Notes: generated by a model from the letters alone, not told the origin. Positions 17,242 through 26,460 are shown, numbered from the stretch's first letter. The stretch is 64,000 bases of DNA from an uncultured Bacteroidales bacterium (GCA_900544535.1 UQVH01000002.1:1-64000); one strand, 5' to 3'. A program made the numbers and translations.

Positions 17242-18576
17242 TTAAACTGTTATTCCATATTTTTCCATGCGCCGGTAGAGCGACTGGCGGCTGATGCCGA
17301 GAAGACCTGCTGCGCGTGAAAGATTGCCTCCTGAACCGGCTATGGCCTGTTCGACGGCTTCGCGTTCACGGAGTTCGAGACTTGAACAACGTGAGTTTTC
17401 AGGTTGGGGCAACGGGCCATCGTACAGTCCGCGGAATTCCCTTTCGCCGAGGCGGTCGCCTCCGTTGACAAGCAGTGTGCGCTCGATGAAGTTCTTGAGT
17501 TCGCGGATGTTGCCCGGATAGGGGAGCGACGAGAGAAAATCCATGGCTCCTTCGGTGATTTCCGGGACCTGACGTCCGGTCTGAGCGCAGTGGGTTTCTG
17601 TTATGTGGCGGACAAGCAGAGGTATGTCCTCCTTGCGTTCGCGCAGCGGCGGAAGAGTGACGGTGATGAGATTGATACGGTAGAAAAGGTCCTCGCGGAA
17701 GGTCTTGTCACGGACCATTGCGGGCAGATCGGCGTTTGTCGCGCACACGACACGGACGTCGGTGTGACGCTGACGGCTGTCGCCGAGCATTTCGTATGTA
17801 TGCTCCTGAAGCACACGCAGCAGTTTCACCTGACAATTCAGGTCGAGTTCGCCGATCTCGTCGAGGAAGATGGTGCCTCCGTCGGCCACGGCGAAACGCC
17901 CCTCGCGGTCGGCCACGGCGCCGGTGAATGCGCCTTTGCGGTGGCCGAACATCTCGCTCTCGAACAGCGACGAGGATATGCCGCCGAGGTTGACTTTGAC
18001 CATGCTGCGGTCGCGCCGCCGGCTGTTGCGGTGGATGGCTTCGGCGATCAGTTCCTTGCCCGTACCGTTTTCGCCCATGATCAGCACCGGAGCATCGGTG
18101 GCGGCTATGCGTTCGATCGTGTCGAGAACGTTCATCAACGCTGGAGAGCGACCGATGATGAACGAGCGGTCGAAGTCGCTGCCGACCTCAGCATCCCCGG
18201 TTTTCGGACTGTTAAGCTCCAGTGCCACGTTGATACGCTGGAGCAGGGCCGCATTGTCCCAGGGTTTGGTGATGAAATCAAAAGCACCTGCATGTATGCC
18301 CTCGACGGCAAGCGGTATGCTTCCCCAGGCGGTCATCAGTATGACAGGTGTTTCCGGACGGAATATCCTGATCTGGCGCAACAGGGTGATGCCTTCCTCG
18401 CCGGTAGTGGCGCGCGAGAAATTCATGTCGAGCATGATTAGTTGCGGAGCTTCGGCGCGCACGATCTCCATGGCCTCTTTGGGCCCGGAGGCCATTTTGG
18501 TCTCGAAGCCGTTGCGGGTGAGCAACAGTTTCAGCGACAGGCGCACGGCGGGATCATCGTCAACAATCAGTATCAT
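17242..18576 (-). CDS. NtrC-family sigma-54 response regulator
   Basis: A 444-residue NtrC-type activator from the ATG at 18576, where MILIVDDD starts a standard receiver domain; the longer frame to 18612 would overlap the TolC gene. Receiver Asp sits in LIMLDMNF. The AAA+ domain carries Walker A GENGTGKE, the sigma-54 contact loop GAFTGA, and Walker B TIFLDEIGE. A Fis-type helix-turn-helix ends the protein (NLSRAAGLLGISRQSLYRRM). It activates RNA polymerase bound with RpoN. A sigma-54 promoter and a palindrome array stand at the head of its own operon (25125-25248), so positive autoregulation is likely. Confidence 0.95.
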   Translation of the reverse strand: MILIVDDDPAVRLSLKLLLTRNGFETKMASGPKEAMEIVRAEAPQLIMLDMNFSRATTGEEGITLLRQIRIFRPETPVILMTAWGSIPLAVEGIHAGAFDFITKPWDNAALLQRINVALELNSPKTGDAEVGSDFDRSFIIGRSPALMNVLDTIERIAATDAPVLIMGENGTGKELIAEAIHRNSRRRDRSMVKVNLGGISSSLFESEMFGHRKGAFTGAVADREGRFAVADGGTIFLDEIGELDLNCQVKLLRVLQEHTYEMLGDSRQRHTDVRVVCATNADLPAMVRDKTFREDLFYRINLITVTLPPLRERKEDIPLLVRHITETHCAQTGRQVPEITEGAMDFLSSLPYPGNIRELKNFIERTLLVNGGDRLGEREFRGLYDGPLPQPENSRCSSLELREREAVEQAIAGSGGNLSRAAGLLGISRQSLYRRMEKYGITV

Positions 18577-18598
18577 GTCTGCAAAATTAAGAAATTTT

Positions 18599-20083
18599 TC
18601 AACGGCGTACAATAGCGTCGATGTCTGCGTCGATACCTTTGTTGGCCGAAAAATCCCACAGGGCCACGCTGCGCAGCTGATAGTAGTAGTTCCAGTAGAG
18701 ATAGAGCTGGTTGATGTAGGCCTGGCGGCTTTCGTCTTTGCTCACCTGCGAGTCGTTGAGGTCGAGGGTGGAGATTTTGCCGATGAGGAAGGTCTCGACA
18801 TTGGTGTCGTAGCGCTGCCGGGCTATGGTGTCGGCTCTGAGCGAGATCTCAAGCTGCCGGCGCTGGTTGTTGAAACGCTCCACGAGGATGAAGATGTTTT
18901 GGTCGAACTCCATCTGCTCCTTGCGCAGGCGGCTGCGGACAACATCGCGGTTGCTCTCGCTGACCTTTACCTGACCGCGGCGCTTGCCCCAGTCGAGGAT
19001 AGGGATCTTAAAGCCTACTTCGACCACCTGATTGTCTTTCAACCGGTCATAGGCTTCGCCGAAGCGGTCGGAAGTCCCGGTGTAGCCGATCTGTGCATAG
19101 AGCATTATCTGCCGCTGGTTGCCTTTGGCCTTCGCCACCTCATAGTCGGCCTCAAGCTGACGGCGGCGGATGTTTTTGGCAAAACTGTTGTTGGCGCGGG
19201 CCTTTTCAAGCACATCGTCGTAGGCTACAAGAGCCGAGGGAATCGCGTCGGGCACCACCGGGTCGAGGGTTACATCCTCCTCGATGTCGAGGAAGGCGCG
19301 CAGCTTGAACATATTGGACTTGTAGTCGCTCTCGCAGTCGGTGAGCGACGAGCGGGCGTTGAGCAGGTTGAGCTCGAGCTGGAGGAGGTCGTTTTTGCTG
19401 ATCTGACCCATCTCGCGCTTGGCTTTGGCCACTTCATAGAGTTTTTCGGCGTTGGCGAGGTTCTGCTCGGCGATGGAGATGTTTTCTTTCGAGAGAAGCA
19501 GTGAGAAATAATTGTTGATCGCCGTCATGGCCACGTTTTCGGTGGCGCTGATGAAAGCCGCTTTGGCTTCGGCGTAGCGCACAGGCTCTATGCGGCGGTT
19601 CCATTTGATTGTGTTGACTCCGAACACAGGCTGTGACAGCGTGAGGGCCACGGGGATCGACATGAAGCGCCCGTAGCGGTCGCCGGTCAGCTGTTTCAGA
19701 TAGTCGAGCGAGGTGTTGAGCGACAGTGTGCCTCCGGTCAGCCATATGTTCTGGTCGATGGAGATCTCGCCGTTCATCTGGAGATTATTGTTGCGGACAA
19801 AGGTGTAAGATCCGTCGTCGAGCTGATAGGGGCTGTAACTCTTGCGGTAGCTCGGCGCGGTGGCGTTGAAATTGATTTCGGGGAGCAGGTTGGCGCGATA
19901 GGTGCGGTATGACCAGTAGGCTGTGCGCAGCTCGTTGAGAGCCACGGCTGCGTCCACGCTCCGCGCGCGGGCGGTCAGTATTGCTTCGTCAAGAGTGATG
20001 CGGCGCACTTCTTCGGCCATGCCTGCCGGCGCGAGACCGGCAAGCAGACAGGAGAAGACCAATATTCTTAAAAATTCAGTCAT
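18599..20083 (-). CDS. TolC-family outer-membrane efflux protein
   Basis: A 494-residue outer-membrane factor with a signal peptide (to about residue 23) and the two repeated alpha-helical barrel halves of the TolC family, visible as long amphipathic helices around residues 190-260 and 330-430. It would form the exit duct for the membrane-fusion protein and ABC permeases encoded upstream in the same operon. It lies between the truncated permease and the regulator gene. Confidence 0.92.
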   Translation of the reverse strand: MTEFLRILVFSCLLAGLAPAGMAEEVRRITLDEAILTARARSVDAAVALNELRTAYWSYRTYRANLLPEINFNATAPSYRKSYSPYQLDDGSYTFVRNNNLQMNGEISIDQNIWLTGGTLSLNTSLDYLKQLTGDRYGRFMSIPVALTLSQPVFGVNTIKWNRRIEPVRYAEAKAAFISATENVAMTAINNYFSLLLSKENISIAEQNLANAEKLYEVAKAKREMGQISKNDLLQLELNLLNARSSLTDCESDYKSNMFKLRAFLDIEEDVTLDPVVPDAIPSALVAYDDVLEKARANNSFAKNIRRRQLEADYEVAKAKGNQRQIMLYAQIGYTGTSDRFGEAYDRLKDNQVVEVGFKIPILDWGKRRGQVKVSESNRDVVRSRLRKEQMEFDQNIFILVERFNNQRRQLEISLRADTIARQRYDTNVETFLIGKISTLDLNDSQVSKDESRQAYINQLYLYWNYYYQLRSVALWDFSANKGIDADIDAIVRR

Positions 20084-20113
20084 ATGTTGATAGGTGAAGC
20101 ATTCAGGGAAAAT

Positions 20114-20348
20114 TTATTCTTCATTCAGGGCCTCGGCGGGGGCGATCGTTGGTGATCGAGCCGAATTTCTGCACCAGCCAGCGGTCACGGTTGCTTTCGG
20201 GGGCGAATGAGGCTGTCTTGACTTCCTCGATCATCACGACGACCATGATCAGGAAGATGGCAAGAGCCGTGCCGATCATGCTGACGGCGCTGATGACCGG
20301 CTGTTGCCTGACTGAACCCCAGGCTGGTTTGAGATAGTTGATTTTCAT
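20114..20348 (-). pseudogene. Gutted FtsX/MacB-type permease
   Basis: The first 66 or so codons are a good N-terminus of an FtsX-family permease: MKINYLKPAWGSVRQQP, one membrane helix, then SFAPESNRDRW. Translation then shifts into a short tail (RPRRGPE) and stops at 20121. In the next frame the same DNA reads IAPAEALNEE and a TAA at 20114-20116, which is exactly how these permeases end (compare RIKPVDALRDE in the intact gene at 21145). So some 300 or more central codons have been lost, with the two ends joined out of frame near 20145-20155. It lies between the ABC ATPase and the TolC gene, where a third permease would be expected. Confidence 0.85.
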
Positions 20349-20404
20349 GTTTCAATAAGAGTCTCTGACAGTAGAAATTTTGAGGTTGTCAAAAACAACT
20401 CTTC

Positions 20405-21076
20405 TTACTGCACCTGACGGCCGTCGAAGAAGCGGACAATGCGGTCGGTCTGTTTGGCCTGCTGTTCGTTGTGGGTCACCATAAGGATGGTGCGGCCGTC
20501 CTCCTTGTTGAGGCTGTGGAGCAGGTCCATGACCTCAGCACCCATCTTGGAGTCGAGGTTGCCGGTAGGTTCGTCTGCGAGGATGATTTCGGGGTTGCCG
20601 ACAATGGCGCGGGCGATGGCCACGCGCTGGCACTGTCCGCCGGAGAGCTGCGAGGGCATGTGGCGCATGCGGTGACTGAGGCCCACACGTTCGAGCACTT
20701 CGCGCACACGACGGCTGCGTTCCGACGAGCTCATGGAGCGGTAGATCAGCGGCAACTCGACGTTGTCGAGCACATTGAGCGAGTTGATCAGATGGAAGCT
20801 CTGGAAGACGAAGCCGAGTTTGGCATTGCGGAAAGCCGCGAGCTTCTTGTCGCTCATCTTGCCGAGGGTTGTGTTGTCGATGACGACAGTTCCGCTGGTC
20901 GGCTCGTCGAGGAGGCCGACGATGTTGAGCAGCGTGGATTTTCCACAGCCCGACGGACCCATTACGCTGACAAATTCACCCTTTTCGATGGTGAGGTTCA
21001 CGTTTTCAAGTGCGAGAGTTTCGATTTCGTCGGTACGGTAGATCTTATTGATTGATTTTAATTCGATTGCGTTCAT
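20405..21076 (-). CDS. MacB/LolD-type ABC transporter ATPase
   Basis: A 223-residue ATPase of the MacB/LolD/FtsE class. Walker A GPSGCGKST, Q-loop VFQSFHL, signature LSGGQCQR and Walker B ILADEPTGNLDS are all intact, with the H-switch in MVTHN. It powers the two FtsX-type permeases encoded just upstream; transporters of this class move substrate from periplasm or membrane outward by mechanotransmission. Confidence 0.96.
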   Translation of the reverse strand: MNAIELKSINKIYRTDEIETLALENVNLTIEKGEFVSVMGPSGCGKSTLLNIVGLLDEPTSGTVVIDNTTLGKMSDKKLAAFRNAKLGFVFQSFHLINSLNVLDNVELPLIYRSMSSSERSRRVREVLERVGLSHRMRHMPSQLSGGQCQRVAIARAIVGNPEIILADEPTGNLDSKMGAEVMDLLHSLNKEDGRTILMVTHNEQQAKQTDRIVRFFDGRQVQ

Positions 21077-21144
21077 GATTATCTGTAATTGTTATGATTG
21101 TTGTGGTTGTTTCTGTTAATAGGGTGTTATCGGAGAGGGGATTA

Positions 21145-22485
21145 TTATTCGTCCCTGAGGGCGTCAACGGGCTTGATGCGGCTGATGCGGCGCGCTGGGA
21201 ACCAGATGCCGAGCATGACGGCAAGGAGCATGATGGCGTAGATTATCAGCGAAACCACGGCGAAGTGAGTGTTGAAATCGTCGTACCACAGCGGAATCAG
21301 CTTCTTTACAGGCTCCATGTTGTTGCCCATGAAGTCGATGTTGGCAAGTCCGAGGTCATGGATGTAGAACCAGTAGAGCGCGCAGCCTACAAGCCATGTC
21401 AGTGTCACCATCGCGAAGCCTTCGCCGAGCATCTCGCGGACGATGAAGCCGCGCGAGGCGCCGAAAGTGCGCATTACTCCCGATTCCTCGCTGCGTTTGC
21501 GGGTCTGGAGATAGAAAGTGCCCGTCATGCAGAGGAGGATGTTGACGAAGAAAAACAGTGCGATGGACTCGGAGATGAAATTTTTGTTGTTGACGTCGCG
21601 CGAAAGGCGCTCGCGCAGGTCTTCGTAGGGCACGGGGGCCTCGCAGTAGACCTCGCCGAAACGGTATTGCGTGATTTTCGGCGCCCAGTCGCGGATGTAG
21701 GCTTTCATGTCGACTCCCTCTTTCAGGCGGATGACGCAGGAGATTGAGCTGACGCCGCCGTCACGTTCGACGTCCTTGTTGTTTTTGGGTTCGTAGATAA
21801 TCGGCGAGCGGCCGTAGATAGAGCGGTAGGAGGCATCGTTGACAACTCCGGCAATCAGGTTCCGGTCTTGGTCATAATGATTTTTGCTTTTTTCAAACAA
21901 GCTCCGGTTGAAAGAGCTTTCGCCGGGAAAGAGGAAATCGGCTATTGATTTCGACACGATTATCTGACTTTTGGTCATGGGCTGCTCGTCAAGCTCTTTC
22001 AGTTCGGCGCCGGAGGCGTCTTTCAGACCGAACGTCTTGAAAAAGTCGGTGCCCCGCCAGAAGCTGGCGTAGACGGCATTGATATATTCACTTTCGTTTA
22101 TATTATCGAAATCTTTGGGGACATTCGGTATGGAAGTCATCCTTACTCCGCCCTGTTCAGGAGCGTAGCTGTTGCTTGAAATGGTCGCAGCTTCCACGCG
22201 GCTGTCGTCGCGGACCATGTCGACGATGCGGAACACGTCGGCCATCTGTTCCTCTATGTCGCGCTTTTCGTAGTCAGAGGGGAGGGCGGCGTCGGCAAAT
22301 TCGCGGAATGAGAAAGTGACAAGGCGGTCGATGTCGTAGCCGAGCGGTGACATGCGGTTGTATTCGTTGACAATCACTTTGTCGAGCAGGTCCCAGGAGA
22401 TGAACACTGCGAGACATAACTCAAGCATGATACAGAGATAGCGCCGGCGGTGTGCGATGAGATTTTTATAGATAAGTTTAAGCAT
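21145..22485 (-). CDS. FtsX-family ABC permease (second in operon)
   Basis: A 446-residue permease of the MacB/FtsX type: one N-terminal membrane helix (about 18-36), a large periplasmic region (about 40-285), then three C-terminal helices, the last followed by the family tail RISRIKPVDALRDE. It should work with the ATPase downstream and the permease upstream, possibly as a heterodimer because each is a single-copy protein without its own ATPase domain. The gap to the upstream permease is 19 bases. Confidence 0.92.
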   Translation of the reverse strand: MLKLIYKNLIAHRRRYLCIMLELCLAVFISWDLLDKVIVNEYNRMSPLGYDIDRLVTFSFREFADAALPSDYEKRDIEEQMADVFRIVDMVRDDSRVEAATISSNSYAPEQGGVRMTSIPNVPKDFDNINESEYINAVYASFWRGTDFFKTFGLKDASGAELKELDEQPMTKSQIIVSKSIADFLFPGESSFNRSLFEKSKNHYDQDRNLIAGVVNDASYRSIYGRSPIIYEPKNNKDVERDGGVSSISCVIRLKEGVDMKAYIRDWAPKITQYRFGEVYCEAPVPYEDLRERLSRDVNNKNFISESIALFFFVNILLCMTGTFYLQTRKRSEESGVMRTFGASRGFIVREMLGEGFAMVTLTWLVGCALYWFYIHDLGLANIDFMGNNMEPVKKLIPLWYDDFNTHFAVVSLIIYAIMLLAVMLGIWFPARRISRIKPVDALRDE

Positions 22486-22504
22486 GATGGCAAATGGTTG
22501 ATGA

Positions 22505-23809
22505 CTAACGTTTGGTGTTGAGTGAATTTACGATCGGACGGCGTAGAGCGAAACGCACGGGGATATAGGCCGAGAGGAGGTTGAGCGCGAGGCAGAGCAG
22601 CAGGGCCGAGAGGAAAATGAGCGGGGCGAAGAGGAGTTCGGCGCTGATGTCGACAGGTGCGTCGATCACTTCCCAGGAGCTTACGAGGAGCTGGAGCATC
22701 CACCGACGGCAGAGCGTGACGATGATCCATGCGAAGATGAATCCGACCAGGCCTCCGGCGAGGGTGAGAACGAAGTTCTCGAACATCACCCGGCGTGTCA
22801 GTTCGCCGCGGGTGGCTCCGAACGAGCGGCGTACGCCGATTTCGGCCATGCGGCGGTCCATCTGTCCGCCGATCATGCCGCTGATGTTGATGGCCGGGAC
22901 TATCAGCAGGATAAACAGTACGGCAAGCAGGGACTGGATGATGCTTTTGATCGGAAGATCGTCGCCGCCCTCAGTTGTGAGAATATTTTCAAAGTGGCTT
23001 CTAACCTGGGCCTTCTGGATTTTGAAGCCGTCCGAATCTTTGGCGCGGCTGACTTTCGCGTTGAATTCCTCTATGAAGCGTTCGCGCTGGCTGCCGTCGC
23101 GGAATTTTATGGCGGCCGTCAGCGAGCCGAGGTAGTCTCTAAGGCTTCCGCTTTCGTCAGAGGCGGATGACGGTTTGATTGTGTAGGGGATGAAGAGGTC
23201 GCCGTAGGAGGTGTGGGCCACCGGAGTACCGCGGCGCACGACTCCGACCACCCGGTAAGGCTCGTAGTCGATAAGTATCTCCTGCCCGACGGCATTGTCG
23301 GTGCTGCCGAAGACCCTTTCGGCTATGTCGGCCGTCACGATTGTGAAATACGGCTTTTCGGCATCCATCTCCACATCGCTGAACGGTCGGCCTGCGAGAA
23401 ATTCGTAGTCATAAAGCCTGAAAAAGTTCCGGTCGGTCAGTCTGGGAACGGCCTTGAAGCCGACGTTGCCTTTGGCGGATATTTCGGATGTCTGACCGAA
23501 TGTAGGCTGCGAGACGGAGCAGTATTCTATGTTTTCGGAGTTGGCTATGAAGTCGTCGACGAACTTCCGGCTGACAAGGCTGCCGTGGGTATTGGAGGTG
23601 CTGTCGTTGCGTATCTGGATGAAGTTTACATAGCTTGTTTCGGCGCGGTTGTATTCGGGATAGAGAGGCGCGAGGTTGACATAGTAGATAATCGCATAGA
23701 CCATCGTGAAAGCTACGGAAAAGGCCACGCCACCGATGTAGAGGGCTGTGAAGCCCGGATTGGCCCGCGATTCGCGCCACAACTGGCTGAGTGATGAACG
23801 GATTTTCAT
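22505..23809 (-). CDS. FtsX-family ABC permease (first in operon)
   Basis: A 434-residue MacB-like permease with N-terminal helix (about 22-44), periplasmic MacB core (about 50-270) and three C-terminal helices. The cytoplasmic segment RRMAEIGVRRSFGATRGEL before helix 3 is the typical FtsX coupling region. It lies 28 bases after the membrane-fusion gene. Together with the second permease and ATPase it forms the inner-membrane part of the pump. Confidence 0.92.
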   Translation of the reverse strand: MKIRSSLSQLWRESRANPGFTALYIGGVAFSVAFTMVYAIIYYVNLAPLYPEYNRAETSYVNFIQIRNDSTSNTHGSLVSRKFVDDFIANSENIEYCSVSQPTFGQTSEISAKGNVGFKAVPRLTDRNFFRLYDYEFLAGRPFSDVEMDAEKPYFTIVTADIAERVFGSTDNAVGQEILIDYEPYRVVGVVRRGTPVAHTSYGDLFIPYTIKPSSASDESGSLRDYLGSLTAAIKFRDGSQRERFIEEFNAKVSRAKDSDGFKIQKAQVRSHFENILTTEGGDDLPIKSIIQSLLAVLFILLIVPAINISGMIGGQMDRRMAEIGVRRSFGATRGELTRRVMFENFVLTLAGGLVGFIFAWIIVTLCRRWMLQLLVSSWEVIDAPVDISAELLFAPLIFLSALLLCLALNLLSAYIPVRFALRRPIVNSLNTKR

Positions 23810-23837
23810 GATGTATGAAAGTGAAATGTGGGGTTGG

Positions 23838-25088
23838 TTATTTTACTTTTACTGACGTGGAGTTGATGAAGCGTTTCATGTCGCTGACCACCACGCGGTC
23901 GCCCTCTTTGAGGCCGTCGACGACTTCCACGAACTCGAAGTTGCTGTCGCCGAGGCGCACGGTGCGGCGCTCCAGTTCGTCGTCGCCGTTGAAGACGAAA
24001 AGTTCGTAGGTGCCGGGGCCGGTGTAGTAGCTGCCGTTCTTGATGCGGTGCACATCTTCCATCACGTCACACATTATATATATGTCGGTCCTGAGTCCGG
24101 AGCGCAGGCGGCGGTCGGCGTCGTTGTCGAGACGGACGGTGAACGAAATGACGCCGTTGCGGGAGAGGGGAGTGACGTTGCTGACGGTGCCGTCCATGCG
24201 CTCCTTGCGGCCCACGCGCACGACTGCCTTGGAGCCTACGCGGACGCGGTCGCCGTAGGCGTCGGCTATCTCTCCGTCAACCTTGAAGTGGCTGAGGTCG
24301 GAGATGATGGCTATCTTTTCGCCCTCGGAGACTTTCTGGCCTATCTGGTCGTTGATGAATGTGAGAGTGGCCTTGCGCGGGGCCTTGATCTGCGCGTCGT
24401 CGAGCGTGCGGCTCATTTCGCCGAGATTCTTGCGGGCGATGTTGATGTCGAGGTTCTTGACATTGAGTCCGGCGTCGGTGACTTTGCGCTCGTTGGCAAG
24501 CTGCTGGCGCATCTGTTCGAGTTCGAGGCGCCCGGTGTTGTAGGCGAGTTCGGCCTGACGGACGCGGTCGCCGGTGCCTGAGCCGAGGCTGTCGAGATAG
24601 CGCTCGTTGCGCAGTTCGACTTCGAGGCGGTTGACGGCCATCTCCTTGACCTTGACCTGCATTGTCAGGTCGCTGACACGGGTGCTGTTGTTGACCTTCT
24701 GCTGCTCCAGCTCATAGTTCTTGATCTCGATCTGGTCCTTGAGCTTGTTGAGCTCGGTTTCGGTGCTCTGGAGGTCGAGGCGGAGCAGGGGCGTGTCGAT
24801 GTCTACGCTGTCGCCTGCCTTGCAGTAGACCTCCATGATGCGGCTGTTGATCGGCGAGTTGATGATCTCCTCAAATGCGGGGACAACGGCGCCGCTGCCG
24901 GTGACGGTCGTTTCGATTGTTCCGGTGTCGACGGTCGCTATCATCAGATCCTCGCGGCTGACGCTCGCGCGGCTGGCGATGAAAAGCGAGATGAGTCCGG
25001 CGGCAAGCACACCACCTCCTATTATATAAGGGAGAAGTTTGCGTCGCCGCAGGCTGTTGCGTTCATGTTTGGTAAGTTCTCTATCCAT
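23838..25088 (-). CDS. Membrane-fusion (HlyD/MacA-like) efflux adaptor
   Basis: A 416-residue periplasmic adaptor: one N-terminal membrane helix (about 17-37), lipoyl half-motifs flanking a long coiled coil (about 95-210, with the heptad-like run TELNKLKDQIEIKNYELEQQ), then beta-barrel and membrane-proximal domains. It bridges the ABC permeases and the TolC-like duct. It is the first gene of the operon; the sigma-54 promoter lies 37-52 bases upstream of its ATG, leaving a leader of about 26 bases. Confidence 0.94.
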   Translation of the reverse strand: MDRELTKHERNSLRRRKLLPYIIGGGVLAAGLISLFIASRASVSREDLMIATVDTGTIETTVTGSGAVVPAFEEIINSPINSRIMEVYCKAGDSVDIDTPLLRLDLQSTETELNKLKDQIEIKNYELEQQKVNNSTRVSDLTMQVKVKEMAVNRLEVELRNERYLDSLGSGTGDRVRQAELAYNTGRLELEQMRQQLANERKVTDAGLNVKNLDINIARKNLGEMSRTLDDAQIKAPRKATLTFINDQIGQKVSEGEKIAIISDLSHFKVDGEIADAYGDRVRVGSKAVVRVGRKERMDGTVSNVTPLSRNGVISFTVRLDNDADRRLRSGLRTDIYIMCDVMEDVHRIKNGSYYTGPGTYELFVFNGDDELERRTVRLGDSNFEFVEVVDGLKEGDRVVVSDMKRFINSTSVKVK

Positions 25089-25124
25089 TGTGAAGTTTGT
25101 GGTTCATTTTCGCTGTAATAATAC

Positions 25125-25140
25125 AGCATTAATCGTGCCA
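25125..25140 (-). promoter_or_regulatory. Sigma-54 promoter of the efflux operon
   Basis: The minus strand reads TGGCACGATTAATGCT (25140 to 25125). It has the invariant GG at 25139-25138 and GC at 25127-25126 with exactly ten bases between, and a perfect TGGCAC -24 block. Transcription should start near 25114, about 26 bases before the adaptor gene. The operon encodes an NtrC-type activator with GAFTGA, the protein class such a promoter needs. Confidence 0.8.
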
Positions 25141-25184
25141 AACTTGCAATGGATTGATTATCAGTGTGGATCGATTTTGCAGAG

Positions 25185-25248
25185 TGTCCGAAATCGGACA
25201 CTTTTGTCCGCTGTCCGCACCCCCGGCGGACACCCGGACACTCGGACA
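25185..25248 (-). promoter_or_regulatory. Enhancer-like array of TGTCCG half-sites
   Basis: Seven copies of one hexamer lie in 64 bases: TGTCCG at 25185, 25205 and 25212, and its complement CGGACA at 25195, 25227, 25235 and 25243. The first pair makes TGTCCGAAATCGGACA, with perfect 7-base arms and a 2-base spacer. TGTCCGC and GCGGACA (25212-25218 and 25226-25232) make a second palindrome with a 7-base spacer. The array sits about 70-135 bases upstream of the predicted sigma-54 start, the usual place for an activator's upstream sites, and in the gap after the AI-2E-type gene. Confidence 0.7.
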
Positions 25249-25253
25249 GGTGC

Positions 25254-26351
25254 TTAACTGTTGTCAGCCCGGCTCTGAACCGCCTTTTGGGAGGGGTGAA
25301 TCACATATTCCTCATAGTAGGCGAGGAGCAGGGTTGTCAGCGGCAGGGCTATGATCATGCCGATCAGCCCTAAAAGCGTTCCCCACACCGAAAGCGAGAG
25401 CAGGATGATGGCCGGGTTGAGTCCCATAGCCTTGCCCATGATCTTGGGGGTCAGTATGTAGTCGCAGGTGCACTGGCTGACCACGTAGACCAGCAGACAT
25501 TTGCCGAACTCGCTCCAGAATCCTACGTTGCCGTCCATCGAGACGATCAGGCAGACGAATGCCACAGGTAGAATGGTGATATACTGAAAATAGGGGATCA
25601 TATAGAGGATTCCGACAAGCAGTCCGAGCACGATGGCCATTGGGATGCCGACGATCGAAAAACCGATGCAGTAGAACACGGCGGCGCAGAGTGCGAGCAG
25701 TGCCTGTCCGCGGAAATAGCGGTTCATGCTGTTTTTGATGTCATTGCTGACACGGTTGGCTATCGGACGGTATTTCGGGGGGACCAACAGGCTGAATCCG
25801 TGCATGATCTGGCGGTAGTCCAGGAGTATGAAAATCACATATATGAATGTCAGGAACCATTCGAGAGTGTGGATCAGAAAGCCGATCGAGGCGGAGATCA
25901 CGGTTGTGCCTTTGCTCAGAAGCGATTCAAGGTGCTGGCCTTCGAGGAGTTTGACCATCGTGTCGTCGTCGAAGTAGGCCGCTAAATAGTCGTGGACCTC
26001 TTTGGGGATGAATGGCAGAGTCTTGTTGTGGTCGGAATAGTCGCGGATGATCGCGGCCATGTCGTGGATCTCCTTAAGCACAGACGGCAGGAAGAAATAG
26101 ACGAGTCCTCCGATGACGATTGTCACCTCGGACAGGGTTACGAATATCGCCACTATGCGCCAGCGCAGATGCAGTTTGCGGAGGTTGAACTCAACTAACG
26201 GTTCAAGTATGTAGGAGATCAGACATGCGAGGCAGAAGGGGAGAAGTACGTTGCTCAGCGTGTTGACAAGCCAGAAGGCAGCGGCAACAAACGCGAGGCC
26301 TATCAGTATTCGGATGACCCGGTCGAATGTAAAAGGTCGGGATTGTGACAT
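25254..26351 (-). CDS. AI-2E/PerM family transporter
   Basis: A 365-residue membrane protein of the AI-2E exporter (PerM, UPF0118) family with about seven to eight hydrophobic segments. The family-like C-terminal stretch LTPKIMGKAMGLNPAIILLSLSVWG, split here by residues near 290-315, is the most conserved part. Members export autoinducer-2, Na+/H+ or unknown solutes; the substrate cannot be told from sequence. It is divergent from the exported GH28 gene and its stop codon borders the half-site array of the efflux operon. Confidence 0.9.
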   Translation of the reverse strand: MSQSRPFTFDRVIRILIGLAFVAAAFWLVNTLSNVLLPFCLACLISYILEPLVEFNLRKLHLRWRIVAIFVTLSEVTIVIGGLVYFFLPSVLKEIHDMAAIIRDYSDHNKTLPFIPKEVHDYLAAYFDDDTMVKLLEGQHLESLLSKGTTVISASIGFLIHTLEWFLTFIYVIFILLDYRQIMHGFSLLVPPKYRPIANRVSNDIKNSMNRYFRGQALLALCAAVFYCIGFSIVGIPMAIVLGLLVGILYMIPYFQYITILPVAFVCLIVSMDGNVGFWSEFGKCLLVYVVSQCTCDYILTPKIMGKAMGLNPAIILLSLSVWGTLLGLIGMIIALPLTTLLLAYYEEYVIHPSQKAVQSRADNS

Positions 26352-26428
26352 AACGAAGCCGGAAAATGAAATTTTGATGCGAAAAATGGAGCGTAAGTGA
26401 TTTTGTGCACCACTTATCTTAATAAAGG

Positions 26429-26460
26429 TTTACATAGGCAAAAAGTTTTTCGTAAATTTG
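26429..26460 (+). promoter_or_regulatory. Promoter of the exported GH28
   Basis: TAAATTTG at 26453-26460 fits the -7 consensus exactly. TTTA at 26429-26432, 20 bases upstream, is a one-mismatch -33 element. The transcript would begin near 26465, about 29 bases before the ATG at 26494, which also supports that start over the longer frame. Confidence 0.6.

Noticed and set aside
17870..19504. Open frame of 544 codons on the plus strand across the regulator and TolC genes
   Set aside because: It spans two well-defined genes on the other strand and resembles no protein family.
25185..25248. The TGTCCG/CGGACA array as a terminator of the AI-2E-type gene
   Set aside because: Stems can form, but no T run follows on the minus strand, and seven regularly spaced half-sites ahead of a sigma-54 promoter fit a binding array better.
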